The notes beneath the pieces were generated by a model, which was not told the origin of the DNA, did not search any database, and worked only from the letters and a program-made list of their open reading frames with translations. A stretch of DNA of 64,000 nt from UBA964 sp031382085 (lineage in GTDB: Bacteria > Pseudomonadota > Gammaproteobacteria > Steroidobacterales > Steroidobacteraceae), in NCBI GenBank assembly GCA_031382085.1, contig JANMYM010000082.1, positions 1 through 64,000 on the forward strand, given 5' to 3'. Shown piece by piece: positions 18,687 through 27,945 of this stretch. Both the position numbers and the translations under genes were made by a program. Numbering within the stretch: position 1 is the first letter of the stretch; each line of letters opens with the position of its first letter.

Positions 18687-21037
18687 ACCCGCACGGCTCA
18701 CCGGCCACAGGTGCACTGATACGCGATGGCCTGCAAAGGCTTTTTATTCTGGACGCGCGCAATAGTGTCGAGCACAGGTATCTGCGCGATTGGATACACG
18801 CAACCTGGGGCGCTGTGGAATCGGGACCCGAACTGGATTACGTTAGGCTGCCACTGGCGGACGACAACCGGTCGCTGAAGGTCGCGCCATTGGCGGCGAA
18901 GCTCGCTGCAGACGAGAATCGCAGTGTCGTGCCGGTGCGTATCGCGTGGCAGATTCCGCATTTCGACCAGCGACGCGCACTGCGGCTGCGCGACCTGATT
19001 CTCGGCGATCCGCGCGCACCCGGCGCGATCCGTGCGCGCGCCATCCTGCTGCGCGACCGTCGTCGCGCCCAGTGCCTGATCGGCGAGCCAGCCACGGTTG
19101 CCGAGTTGCGCGCGCGGTTTGCAGCCCAGGTTGCACTTGCGGATCAGTCGGATGCTGAGGCCTTCGCGGCGTTCGTCGCGCGCCAGGCCGCGCTGGCGCT
19201 GGACTTGCAGGAACGCGGTGTGCGCGGCAGTCGCTACAAAGTGCCGCATTTTGTGATCGATGCCGTGCGCACGAGTCCGACGTTTCGTGCCGCGCTCGAG
19301 CGCCTCGCGGCCGAGCGCGGACGATCGCTGCCGGCGATTGACGCCGAAGCGGGCCGCTACATGAAAGAGTTGATTGCACGGCCCAGCGCGCTGTTTCTCG
19401 ATTTGCGCGCCCGGCTCGATCGATTCATGTTCACGTCCGGGTATGACAAAGCGATGGACTTCGACGCCGCCGAGTTCGAGAAGCTGCGCCATACCATGCG
19501 TAGTCACCCGACTCTGCTGCTCTTTACGCACAAGACCTATATCGATGGCACGACGCCCACGTATCTGCTCTATCAGAACGATCTGCCCATGCTGCACAGT
19601 TTTGGCGGCATCAATCTCGACTTCGCAGGCGCAGGCTCTTTGTTCCGTCGCTCGGGCATGATATTCATCCGCCGCAGCTTTCAGGACAATCCGGTCTACA
19701 AGCTGGTCCTGCGGCATTACATCGCTTACCTGCTGGGAAAGCGATTTCCGATGTCCTGGGCTTTTGAAGGGACGCGCTCGCGGCTTGGCAAGCTGATGCC
19801 GCCGCGTTACGGGTTGCTTAAATACGTGCTCGATGCGGCGCAGGACGCAGGTATCGCCAATCTGCACATCGTGCCCTTTGTCACGAGCTTCGACCTGATT
19901 CGCGATGTCGAAGAGTACGCGTTGGAGCAGACCGGCCGCGCCAAGAAACCGGAATCGCTGACGTGGTTCATCGGCTACCTGCGCAGTCTGCGTGAGCCGA
20001 TGGGCCGTATCCGCGTCGATCTGGGCGAACCTGTGGTGTTGCCACACGCGCCTGCGCCTGACGACAAGCAGGCGCTGGCGCGAATTGCGTTCGACGTCGC
20101 AGTGCATGCCAATCGCGTCACGCCGCTGACCGTGACGTCAGTGATTTGCCTTGGGCTGTTAGGGGCGGCGCCGCGCGGTGCGACCGCGAAAGAGCTGCAG
20201 GCTTTCATCCGTTTCGTCACCCGCTGGGCGCGCGAGCGAGCTATCCGGATGACCGCGGAACTGGCGGCGCGCGATCACCCGGCAATCTCGCGCACCATAG
20301 ACACGCTGGTCAATAGTGGGCTACTGGTACGCCATGAGGCGGGCAGGTCAACGGTGTACGCAATCGAGCCCGCGCGGCACCCGATCGCCACCTACTATCG
20401 CAATACGATCGTCCATCATTTTCTGGATAAGGCGATCATCGAATTGTCGATCTACAAGGCTCGCAGCATCGACGACGGCAATCCGACGAGCGTATTCTGG
20501 GCGGAAACGGAGCGCTTGCGCGATCTGTTCAAGTTTGAATTTTTCTACCCACCCAAGGCGCAGTTCCTGGATAACCTGCAGGCAGAGCTGAATCGCACCG
20601 ACCCGCTGTGGGTAACCCGACTCGAGGTCGGCGGCGATGCCCTTGGCAAACTGCTCGCGCGCTTGCAGCCGCTGGTCGGGCACGCGGTGCTGCTGCCCTA
20701 TGTAGAAGCCTACTCGATCGTGTTCGAGCTCCTTGTTAGGCTCAGGCAGGGCGAGCGGCTCGACGAGAATGAATGTGCAGCCCAGGCTTTGCTGCAGAGT
20801 CGGCAGGCCTACCTGCTGCGGCGCATTACCAGCGAGGCGTCCATCGGCATGATTCTGTTCCAGAATGCGTACCGGCTTGCGGCAAATTTTGGACTGGCCG
20901 CCGAGACGGACGATGAGGTCATCAAGGCGCGCAAGGCTCTGCTGCGCGAGTTCCGTGAGCTTGCGCGGCGCATGGAACGAATGCGGCTGGATATGCTTGC
21001 GAACGCGGACGAGAACAGCGACCGGGAGTGGCAATGA
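18683..21037 (+). CDS. Glycerol-3-phosphate 1-O-acyltransferase (PlsB-like)
   Basis: A 784-residue acyltransferase, in the size range of PlsB and its actinobacterial relatives. The catalytic block runs about residues 270-450: HKTYID (the HxxxxD motif), GSLFRRSGMIFIRRSF, and FEGTRSRLGKL. The regions before and after are alpha-helical and without recognised domains. It acylates position 1 of glycerol-3-phosphate, supplying the lysophosphatidate used by the fusion protein encoded before it. ATGA overlaps at both ends tie it to the LPAAT fusion and the wax synthase/DGAT. It may be a storage-lipid paralog rather than the only PlsB of the cell. Confidence 0.9.
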   Translation: MNPHGSPATGALIRDGLQRLFILDARNSVEHRYLRDWIHATWGAVESGPELDYVRLPLADDNRSLKVAPLAAKLAADENRSVVPVRIAWQIPHFDQRRALRLRDLILGDPRAPGAIRARAILLRDRRRAQCLIGEPATVAELRARFAAQVALADQSDAEAFAAFVARQAALALDLQERGVRGSRYKVPHFVIDAVRTSPTFRAALERLAAERGRSLPAIDAEAGRYMKELIARPSALFLDLRARLDRFMFTSGYDKAMDFDAAEFEKLRHTMRSHPTLLLFTHKTYIDGTTPTYLLYQNDLPMLHSFGGINLDFAGAGSLFRRSGMIFIRRSFQDNPVYKLVLRHYIAYLLGKRFPMSWAFEGTRSRLGKLMPPRYGLLKYVLDAAQDAGIANLHIVPFVTSFDLIRDVEEYALEQTGRAKKPESLTWFIGYLRSLREPMGRIRVDLGEPVVLPHAPAPDDKQALARIAFDVAVHANRVTPLTVTSVICLGLLGAAPRGATAKELQAFIRFVTRWARERAIRMTAELAARDHPAISRTIDTLVNSGLLVRHEAGRSTVYAIEPARHPIATYYRNTIVHHFLDKAIIELSIYKARSIDDGNPTSVFWAETERLRDLFKFEFFYPPKAQFLDNLQAELNRTDPLWVTRLEVGGDALGKLLARLQPLVGHAVLLPYVEAYSIVFELLVRLRQGERLDENECAAQALLQSRQAYLLRRITSEASIGMILFQNAYRLAANFGLAAETDDEVIKARKALLREFRELARRMERMRLDMLANADENSDREWQ

Positions 21038-22497
21038 CCATGCAGCAATTAAGTGCCCAGGACGCGCAGTTTCTGTACGCACAGTCCGCCAACACGCTCA
21101 CGCACGTGATGGGCATCTACATCTACGATTCATCGACGGCGCCCGGTGGCGCCGTGCGATTCAAGGACATCATCGGCCAGATCGAGCGCCGCATCGATAG
21201 CTCACCGGTCTTCAAACGCCGGCTGCATCGGCTGCCGTTTGATATCGACTATCCCTATTGGGTGGAGGATGAGCACTTCGACGTCGAAGCGCATGTCACG
21301 CATGCGCGGCTGCCCGAGCCCGGCGACTGGCGTCAGTTTTGCATCGTCGCGGCCCGCCATTTCAGCCGGCCGATGGACATGACACGGCCGCTCTGGGATG
21401 TGTATGTCGTGGAGGGCCTGGACCGCATCCCCGGTGTTGCGCCCGGCAGTTACGCCTTGCTGCATCGCATGCATCACGCTGCCATCGATGGCGTTTCGGG
21501 CACGTTGGCGTTCATCGCGCTCAGCGACAAGGACGCCAACGGCACACCGGCGCTGGAACTGAACAGCCAGCATGGCGACTTGGGGCGGATGCCGGCGACC
21601 GCCGACGTGATCATGCGTGCAGTAAATTCGAATCTGAGTTCGCCGGTCAAGTTACTGAATGCGGCCATGAAGCTCATGCCGGCGCTGTTAGGCGCTGCGA
21701 TGAAATCCAGTGAGCCTGCGGTCGGTGAGAATCGGACCGGCGTGCCACAGACGCGCTTCAATGCGGCGATTTCACCGCACAAGGTCTTCAATGCCGTGAG
21801 TTTCGCCTTGGCCGACATCGTCAAGTTGCGGGCGCTGGTCGAGGGTGCGACCGTCAATGACGTCGTGCTGGCGATCTGCAGCGGCGCATTGCGTACCTAT
21901 CTCTCGCGCCACAAGGAGTTGCCGAAGTCTTCTCTGGTTGGGATCGCGCCGATCAACGCGCGTTCGCGCAGCGATGCAGAATCGGTTCCCGGCAACAGGA
22001 TCTCGGCGATGACAGTACGGCTGGCGACGACCGTCGAGAATCCGGTAAGGCGCCTGCAGGCTATTCGCGAATTCACCCGCGACGCCAAGGAAGCAAAATC
22101 AGGCCTGAGCGCGCGCCTCATGACGGATCTCACCAAACATATTCCGGGCGCCACCATGGCGGGTGTTGCGCGGCTGCTGACCAGCGAACGATTCGCGCCG
22201 CGACAAACCAACCTGTGCATAACCAATGTGCCTGGCCCGCAGTTTCCGCTGTACATGAATGGCGCGATTTTGACGCATCAATTTGGCATGGGACCCATTA
22301 CTAACAACATGGGCCTGTTCCTGGCCGCGCTCAGTTACAATGGCCACATCAGTTTCTCGGTGACATCCGATCGGGCGATCATGCCGGACAGCGAGTTTTT
22401 CGCCGATTGCATCCGATCGGCTTTCGATGAACTGCGCCAGGCTCTGCCGGCATCGCGACCGCGCCAACGCAAGGTGCGCAAGCAGTCGCAAACATGA
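21034..22497 (+). CDS. Wax ester synthase / diacylglycerol acyltransferase
   Basis: A 487-residue WS/DGAT of the bacterial bifunctional family. The catalytic HHAAIDG lies near residue 150, preceded by PLWDVYVVEGL and followed by NDVVLAICSGALR; the C-terminal NVPGPQFPLYMNGA is also typical. It transfers acyl groups from acyl-CoA to diacylglycerol or fatty alcohol at the inner membrane to make storage lipids. The ATG at 21034 (GGGAG upstream) overlaps the GPAT stop; a GTG two codons earlier is an alternative. It is the committed step of the operon. Confidence 0.95.
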   Translation: MTMQQLSAQDAQFLYAQSANTLTHVMGIYIYDSSTAPGGAVRFKDIIGQIERRIDSSPVFKRRLHRLPFDIDYPYWVEDEHFDVEAHVTHARLPEPGDWRQFCIVAARHFSRPMDMTRPLWDVYVVEGLDRIPGVAPGSYALLHRMHHAAIDGVSGTLAFIALSDKDANGTPALELNSQHGDLGRMPATADVIMRAVNSNLSSPVKLLNAAMKLMPALLGAAMKSSEPAVGENRTGVPQTRFNAAISPHKVFNAVSFALADIVKLRALVEGATVNDVVLAICSGALRTYLSRHKELPKSSLVGIAPINARSRSDAESVPGNRISAMTVRLATTVENPVRRLQAIREFTRDAKEAKSGLSARLMTDLTKHIPGATMAGVARLLTSERFAPRQTNLCITNVPGPQFPLYMNGAILTHQFGMGPITNNMGLFLAALSYNGHISFSVTSDRAIMPDSEFFADCIRSAFDELRQALPASRPRQRKVRKQSQT

Positions 22498-23342
22498 CTA
22501 ACAAAAATCTGACGCTGCCGCTGAATTCGCCGGCGCCAGGGGCGCGCCTGCACTGTAAGGCGTGGCTTCCCGGCGGCGCGCCGAAAGCGATCGTGCTGCT
22601 GGTGCACGGCTACGCCGAGCATCTTGGCCGTTATGAGCACGTCGCAGCGCGGCTGAATCGTTCCGGCTACGGCGTCTATGCCGTTGATCACTGGGGGCAC
22701 GGGATGTCCGACGGCGTGCCGGGGTTTGTGCCAGCGTTTTCAGTCTATGTCGATGGGGTCGAGGCCCTGCTGGCCCGGGTAAAGACGCTGCACGCGGCCG
22801 CGCCGAGAATCCTGCTCGGGCACAGCATGGGCGGCCTGATCGCCGCCGCGACGCTGCTGCGCTGTCAGCACGAGTTTGTCGGTGCGGTGCTGTCGGGGCC
22901 CGCGGTCAAGGCGGCGCAGGAGCCGCCAGCGCTGACAGTCGCGGTCGCCAGGTTGCTGTCGAGGATATCGCCGCGGCTGGGCGTGCTGCAGCTCGATGGC
23001 AGTCTTGTTAGCCGAGACCCGCAGGTGGTCGCCGACTATCTCGCCGATCCGCTGGTCTACAAGGGCAAGGTGGGTGCCCGGCTGGGCGCGGAGTTGTTTG
23101 CGGCCATGCGCGAGCTGCAGGCAAAGGCCGCGCGCATTACCCTGCCGTTACTGATTCTGCACGGCGCCGAGGACGGTCTCGCCGCGCCGGCCGGATCGGA
23201 ATTCCTGCAGCAACATGCCGGGTCGGCCGACAAGACACTCAAGATCTATCCGGGGCTGTACCACGAGATTTTCAACGAGCCGGAGCAGCGGTTGGTGCTC
23301 GGGGACATGGTTGACTGGATTGACCGGCACGTGGCAACGTGA
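22494..23342 (+). CDS. Alpha/beta hydrolase, monoacylglycerol lipase-like
   Basis: A 282-residue hydrolase. LLVHGYAEHLGRY carries the oxyanion hole, GHSMGG (residues ~115) the nucleophile Ser, HGAEDG the acid and YHEIFNEP the His; this last motif with VDHWGHGMSDG is the signature of monoacylglycerol lipases (serine aminopeptidase S33 fold). No signal peptide. ATGA overlaps with the wax synthase gene before it. It most likely hydrolyses monoacylglycerols or releases acyl chains from stored lipid, giving the operon a mobilisation arm. Confidence 0.88.
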   Translation: MTNKNLTLPLNSPAPGARLHCKAWLPGGAPKAIVLLVHGYAEHLGRYEHVAARLNRSGYGVYAVDHWGHGMSDGVPGFVPAFSVYVDGVEALLARVKTLHAAAPRILLGHSMGGLIAAATLLRCQHEFVGAVLSGPAVKAAQEPPALTVAVARLLSRISPRLGVLQLDGSLVSRDPQVVADYLADPLVYKGKVGARLGAELFAAMRELQAKAARITLPLLILHGAEDGLAAPAGSEFLQQHAGSADKTLKIYPGLYHEIFNEPEQRLVLGDMVDWIDRHVAT

Positions 23343-24316
23343 GCAAAGTCATCCATGATCGCGAACTGCGGTTAAGCTCCTACCTGCGTTGGGTGCCGCG
23401 GGCGACGCCGGCGCTGCTGTTAGGTGTCGTATTGTTCGTGCTCGGAAAATTGTTCCGGCTGTCCGCAGGTCCGGGTTTCGATATGCAAGCCTTGCGTGTC
23501 CGGCTGACGCGCCTTGACTCGCGGTTTTTTCGACTGCCCGGTTGGCTGCGACAGCAATGGGTGCAGGCCGACGGCGTACCGGCGCGGTGGATCAGCCATG
23601 CATCAGTCGAGGATGGTCCGGTGTTGCTGTATCTGCATGGCGGCGCTTTTGCATTTCGCCTGCCTAACGCGCACGCCATCTGGGCGGGCAGGCTCAGCCG
23701 CGAGCTGCGGGCGCGTGTCCTGATGCCGGACTATCGGTTGGCGCCGGAGCACCCCTTTCCGGAGGGGATCGACGACGCCTGCAAAGTGTATCGGTGGTTA
23801 CTGGGTCAGGGTATCGAATCGCAACGAATCATCGTTGGCGGGGAGTCGGCCGGCGGCAACCTGACGCTGGCTTTGCTGTTGCGGCTGGCGCATGCCGGAC
23901 TGCCGCAACCTGCGGCCGCGTTCGCGATTTCACCGGTCACCGACGCTGGTCTTACCGGCGATACCTACCGTACGCGGGCGGCTGCCGACAGGATTCTCGA
24001 TGCGGCCTCGATGCCATATTTCCGCGACCAGTACGTAGCGATTGCCAATGTCATGGATCCGTTTGTGTCGCCAATCCATGGGCAGTACCAGGGCTTGCCG
24101 CCGATACTGATACAAGTTGGCACCCGGGAGATCCTGCTCGACGATGCGTGCCGTGCGGCCCAGCGTATCCATCAATCCGGCGGGCAGGTCAGCTGCGAGG
24201 TCTGGGAGGATATGCCGCACGCGTTTCCGATGTTAGGCCTGCTCAAGGAAAGTGGGCTGGCGCTCGGTAAAATTGGCCAATTCGTGTTAGCAGTACCGGA
24301 GTTCCGTCGGCAATGA
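23339..24316 (+). CDS. Alpha/beta hydrolase, hormone-sensitive-lipase (fold-3) family
   Basis: A 325-residue esterase/lipase. HGG in LYLHGGAFAF forms the oxyanion hole, GESAGG (about residue 170) holds the nucleophile, and the acid and His lie in the last 60 residues (DMPHAFPMLG). A hydrophobic N-terminal stretch (ALLLGVVLFVLGKLF) may anchor it in the membrane. The GTG start overlaps the preceding stop in GTGA. The family cleaves acylglycerols and short esters, which suits a lipid-mobilisation role with the neighbours. Confidence 0.88.
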   Translation: MSKVIHDRELRLSSYLRWVPRATPALLLGVVLFVLGKLFRLSAGPGFDMQALRVRLTRLDSRFFRLPGWLRQQWVQADGVPARWISHASVEDGPVLLYLHGGAFAFRLPNAHAIWAGRLSRELRARVLMPDYRLAPEHPFPEGIDDACKVYRWLLGQGIESQRIIVGGESAGGNLTLALLLRLAHAGLPQPAAAFAISPVTDAGLTGDTYRTRAAADRILDAASMPYFRDQYVAIANVMDPFVSPIHGQYQGLPPILIQVGTREILLDDACRAAQRIHQSGGQVSCEVWEDMPHAFPMLGLLKESGLALGKIGQFVLAVPEFRRQ

Positions 24317-24319
24317 GCC

Positions 24320-25177
24320 ATGGCAGATAATGTAAAAATGCGTAACGCCCGCACCGCGACGCCGCCCGCGTTGCTGCACAGCCTGCTGGAAGTCCGCGCG
24401 CTGCTGGAGATGGGCGCACTGGCGGCGTTGACGCCGTTTCTCGCGACGCTGCCGCGCGGCGACGGCCACCCGGTGATGCTCATCCCGGGCTTTGGCGCCG
24501 CGCATGGATCGCTGCTGGCGCTGACCGTCGTATTGCGGGCTCTGGGCTACGATACCGAAACCTGGGGCCAGGGACGAAATCTCGGCATCTGGCGCCAATC
24601 GACCGAGGCACTGGACAAGCGGGTGCGCGCATTGCGGCATGAGCGGGGCCGCAAGGTCAGTGTCGTCGGTGTTAGCCTGGGAGGCGCGTATGCGTTTCAC
24701 GCTGCGCATCGCGAGCCCGACAGCGTGCGGTCGGTCATCGCGATGGGAGCGCCGCTGCAATTTTCGCGTGACGGGCGCCAGGCGCCGCTGTTGATGCGTG
24801 CTGCCTATCGCTACTTCGCCATGTCCAGGGACGCAAGCGAGCATTTGCCAGCGGCGCGCACGACGATGCTGCGCAGGGCACCGCCCGTGCCCTCGACCTG
24901 CCTCTACTCGACGACCGATGGCGTGGTCCATCATTCGCATGCTCAACTGCGCAGCCGCGCGCGCACGCATGAAAATGTCTGGGTGCCGGGCAGCCATTTC
25001 GGGCTCGGCTTCAATCCGGCCGTGATGTGGTTGCTGGCCGACCGGCTTGCGCAGGCCGAAGGCAATTGGAAGCCGTTCGAGCCGACCGGACCGGCGCGTT
25101 TTTTATACAATTCGTTCGCGGGGTTCGCGGGTGTTCAAGGCCTGGGTGCCGCGCCGGGCCGCAAGGCGCGTTCCTAA
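24320..25177 (+). CDS. Alpha/beta hydrolase, PGAP1/lipase-like
   Basis: A 285-residue hydrolase. IPGFGAAHGSL looks like an oxyanion-hole region and GVSLGG (about residue 118) the nucleophile elbow; a late His is in PGSHFGLGFNP. No signal peptide or membrane helix is clear. It is the last gene of the lipid operon, starting 3 bp after the previous stop, and ends just before the convergent acyl-CoA dehydrogenase. The sequence recalls triacylglycerol-lipase/GPI-inositol-deacylase-type folds used by bacteria on lipids; substrate unknown. Confidence 0.8.
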   Translation: MADNVKMRNARTATPPALLHSLLEVRALLEMGALAALTPFLATLPRGDGHPVMLIPGFGAAHGSLLALTVVLRALGYDTETWGQGRNLGIWRQSTEALDKRVRALRHERGRKVSVVGVSLGGAYAFHAAHREPDSVRSVIAMGAPLQFSRDGRQAPLLMRAAYRYFAMSRDASEHLPAARTTMLRRAPPVPSTCLYSTTDGVVHHSHAQLRSRARTHENVWVPGSHFGLGFNPAVMWLLADRLAQAEGNWKPFEPTGPARFLYNSFAGFAGVQGLGAAPGRKARS

Positions 25178-25191
25178 CGTCGGACCAGGTC

Positions 25192-26373
25192 TCAGAAACC
25201 CAGCTGCCGTGCTGCCAGATCGAACAGCACTTCCTCGGCCCCGCCGGCCACCGCAAAGCTGCGCGCCTCCCGGTAAATTCTCTCGACCGGAGTGTCGACG
25301 GTGTAGGCGCTGCCGCCGAGTACTTGCATGCACTCGCGCGCGCAATGCTCGAGCGTCTGGTTGGCCGCGACTTTCAGCATCGACAGCTCCGCGACCGGCG
25401 TTTCACCCTGCTCGAAGCGCCAGACGACGGTGTCCAGATACGCGTAGGCCATATCGACACGCTGGATCATCCCGACGATTTTGTGGCGGATCACCTGGTG
25501 ATCGATCACGCGCTTGCCGAAGGTCTGGCGTTGCCGCGCGAAGGCGATGGCCTCGACCATGGCGGCGCGCGCCATGGCCAGCGTCGCGGCGATGCCGCTG
25601 AAGCGTTCGATGTTGAACTGGTAGGCGAGGCCGGTAAAACCCTTGTTCTCAACGCCGATCAGGTGACCGACCGGCACTTCAACATTCTCGAATCGTATCG
25701 AGCCGTTGTTGCGGTTGTACCAGTGCAGTCCGGCGATCGAGGCGGTGCTAACACCGGGGCGGTCGGTTTCTATCAGCAGCAGCGACAGCCCGCCTGAGCC
25801 CGCACCGCCGGTCCGCACGGCCGTAAGCAGGTAGTCGGCGCGCGTCGCACCCGAGATCAGGGTCTTGGCGCCGTTGACGACGAAAACCTCGCCGCGCCGT
25901 TCGGCCGTGGTCTGAAATGAACCGACATCGGAGCCGCCGGAAGGTTCGGTGACCGCAAATGCCATGCGCTTCACGCCGGCCAGCACGGGGCGCGCAATGC
26001 GTTCGCGCAGCGCTTCCGGCGCGGAAGCAATGATCGGCGGCAGCGCGATCCAGTGCGTCGCGAGATCCGCGAATACGACGCTGGACCCCAACCGAAAGAA
26101 TTCTTCCGTGAAAATGATGCGGTGATAGAGATCGACCAGTCCCGTGCCGCCATACTCGTGCGCGAAGCCCATGCCCAACAGCCCCGCGCGCGCCGCCTCG
26201 ACAGTCAGCGAGTCGGGAAATGTTCCGGCCGCGTTCCAGGCCGCAAGATGTGGCGCAATGTTCGCATCGACGAAACCGCGCACCGTGCTACGCCACTTGA
26301 CATGCGTCTCTGTCAGGAAGGGGCACCTCGGCCGCAGTCCATCGAAGTCGAGTTTACGAATCGGCAACGCCAT
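25192..26373 (-). CDS. Acyl-CoA dehydrogenase
   Basis: A 393-residue FAD flavoprotein of the acyl-CoA dehydrogenase family: N-terminal helical domain, FAD-binding middle (AFAVTEPSGGSDVGS, VVNGAKTLISG) and C-terminal helical domain (RQTFGKRVIDHQVIRHKI, CMQVLGGSAYTVDTPVERIYREAR). It abstracts the alpha-beta hydrogens of an acyl-CoA; chain length cannot be read. Its catalytic-base region reads AGGAEEVL rather than the classical YEGTSE, as in several family branches. It shares its strand with the NTF2-fold gene upstream (19-bp gap). Confidence 0.9.
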   Translation of the reverse strand: MALPIRKLDFDGLRPRCPFLTETHVKWRSTVRGFVDANIAPHLAAWNAAGTFPDSLTVEAARAGLLGMGFAHEYGGTGLVDLYHRIIFTEEFFRLGSSVVFADLATHWIALPPIIASAPEALRERIARPVLAGVKRMAFAVTEPSGGSDVGSFQTTAERRGEVFVVNGAKTLISGATRADYLLTAVRTGGAGSGGLSLLLIETDRPGVSTASIAGLHWYNRNNGSIRFENVEVPVGHLIGVENKGFTGLAYQFNIERFSGIAATLAMARAAMVEAIAFARQRQTFGKRVIDHQVIRHKIVGMIQRVDMAYAYLDTVVWRFEQGETPVAELSMLKVAANQTLEHCARECMQVLGGSAYTVDTPVERIYREARSFAVAGGAEEVLFDLAARQLGF

Positions 26374-26392
26374 GGCTTGCTAACAAAACTGC

Positions 26393-26782
26393 CTATTGGC
26401 CGGCGTTAGGATCGTTCATCTGGAAATAGTCGCGCCAGCCGGTGATCAGTCCGTCGGCACCAAATTCGATGATGCCCATGTAGGGGTGCCTGACCAGTAC
26501 GCCATCGGCATTGACGTATTCCTCGCGGCCTTCGCTGAACAGCCGGCCACTGCGTTCCGCCCAGTGTTCGATAACCCAGGTGGTCGCAGTATGGTTGGCC
26601 CAGTACTTGGTGATGAAGCGATCGACCCAGTCGCGACCTTTCAACGGGCGCGAGCCGAAGTGGTAGTGGTACTCGACATCAGGAGCAAAAAACGCCAGAA
26701 ACGCCGGCTTGTCGCGCCGCTGGGCCGCCTGCTGCAGGCGACGAATCACGTCGATTTTTGCTTCGGTCGATGACACGCTCAT
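26393..26782 (-). CDS. NTF2-fold (SnoaL / limonene-epoxide-hydrolase-like) protein
   Basis: A 129-residue protein of the SnoaL-like cone fold. It has EAKIDVIRRLQQAAQRRDKP, a typical first helix, a FFAPDVEYHYHFG pocket strand, and the C-terminal GLITGWRDYF motif shared with two other proteins here (about 31.5 and 53.7 kb). In limonene epoxide hydrolase the Arg and Asp pair sit on the preceding strand; here that strand reads SEGREEYV, so hydrolase activity is uncertain. The ATG at 26782 is preferred to the longer antisense-overlapping frame. A small ligand-binding or isomerase/hydrolase role is likely. Confidence 0.8.
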   Translation of the reverse strand: MSVSSTEAKIDVIRRLQQAAQRRDKPAFLAFFAPDVEYHYHFGSRPLKGRDWVDRFITKYWANHTATTWVIEHWAERSGRLFSEGREEYVNADGVLVRHPYMGIIEFGADGLITGWRDYFQMNDPNAGQ

Positions 26783-26791
26783 GGCCTGGCT

Positions 26792-26814
26792 CCGCAGTTT
26801 GTGGCCGCAGTTTG
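26792..26814. repeat. Tandem 10-bp direct repeat in a divergent promoter
   Basis: The decamer CCGCAGTTTG occurs at 26792-26801 and again at 26805-26814, 13 bp apart. It lies 10 bp upstream of the NTF2-fold gene start and 83 bp from the quinone oxidoreductase start on the other strand. It might be an operator; nothing else supports that. Confidence 0.3.
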
Positions 26815-26896
26815 CACCGCCCGGAGTCACTTGCGCAACAGAACTGCCACGGCAGCGGGCGCCCGGTATGATGCCGCTGGCAGGAGGCAATCGATT

Positions 26897-27889
26897 ATGC
26901 GCGCACTGGTTTGTCGGGAATTCGGCACTGCCGATCAACTGCACATCGAGGATTTGCCGCAGCCGGCTATTGCGGAGGGTCAGGTGCGGATTGCCGTGCA
27001 AGCCGCAGCGCTCAATTTCCCGGACTTGCTGGCGATTGCCGGCAAGTACCAGATCAAGGCGCCGTTGCCGTTCGTTCCCGGAGGTGAGGCGGCTGGCGTG
27101 GTGACTGAGGTCGGGCCGGGCGTCACGCAGTATGCGCTGGGCGACCGAGTCATTTACGGCGGGTCATACGGCGCGTTCGCCGACGAGGTCTGCGTACCGG
27201 AATCGTCCTTGTTAGCAATGCCCGTGGACATGGATTTCCCGACGGCCGCGTCTTTCAATGTGACGTATTCGACCAGCTATCATGCGCTCAAGCAGCGCGC
27301 GGCGCTGCGGCCTGGCGAAACACTGCTGGTGTTAGGCGCGGCGGGCGGTGTCGGACTTGCCGCGGTCAACATTGGCGCAGCGCTGGGCGCGCGAGTCATT
27401 GCGGCCGCCTCGACGGAAGCCAAGCTGGATGTTGCCTGCGCCGCGGGGGCCGCGGAGCGCATTAATTATTCCACGGAATCGCTCAGAGACCGACTCAAGG
27501 CATTGACCCGAGGCGCGGGTGTCGATGTTGTCTACGATGCCATCGGCGGCGGGCATTCCGAGCCGGCGCTGCGCTCGGTCGCGTGGGACGGACGATTTCT
27601 GGTGGTCGGATTCGCCGCCGGCAATATCGCGAGCATTCCGCTGAATCTGCCGCTGTTGAAAGGCTGCGCGATTCTGGGCGTGTTCCTGGGCGCCTGGCGC
27701 GAGCGAGATCCAGATGGTTATCGACGTAATTTTTCCGAGCTCTGCGCGCTGTATTCGTCGGGACGGGTGCGTCCACTGATCAGCAGGACATTTTTGCTCG
27801 ACCAGTATCGACAGGCGTTCGGTGAACTCAGCGGCCGGCGCGCGGTGGGCAAGTTGGTGTTCGAGGTCAGCGCTCCGTCGGGCCGGTGA
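26897..27889 (+). CDS. NADPH:quinone oxidoreductase family (zinc-free MDR)
   Basis: A 330-residue medium-chain dehydrogenase/reductase. The cofactor motif is GAAGGVGLAAV (residues ~145), following the GroES-like domain with ALNFPDLLAIAGKY and PGGEAAGVVTEVG. No catalytic zinc cysteines are present, placing it with quinone oxidoreductases and enoyl reductases. AGGAGG lies 9 nt upstream of the ATG. It is divergent from the NTF2-fold gene and upstream of an acyl-CoA dehydrogenase with a 56-bp gap. It could reduce an enone intermediate; the substrate is not known. Confidence 0.88.
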   Translation: MRALVCREFGTADQLHIEDLPQPAIAEGQVRIAVQAAALNFPDLLAIAGKYQIKAPLPFVPGGEAAGVVTEVGPGVTQYALGDRVIYGGSYGAFADEVCVPESSLLAMPVDMDFPTAASFNVTYSTSYHALKQRAALRPGETLLVLGAAGGVGLAAVNIGAALGARVIAAASTEAKLDVACAAGAAERINYSTESLRDRLKALTRGAGVDVVYDAIGGGHSEPALRSVAWDGRFLVVGFAAGNIASIPLNLPLLKGCAILGVFLGAWRERDPDGYRRNFSELCALYSSGRVRPLISRTFLLDQYRQAFGELSGRRAVGKLVFEVSAPSGR

Positions 27890-27945
27890 CACTTATGCAG
27901 TCAGCACGATAGCGCTACCATGCGATTGTAAACGGAGAAGCCCCG

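Noticed and set aside
18698..20107. Long minus-strand open frame (469 codons) antisense to the GPAT gene
   Set aside because: Histidine- and arginine-rich shadow of a high-GC gene; no family motifs, no ribosome site, and the plus-strand gene has clear acyltransferase blocks.
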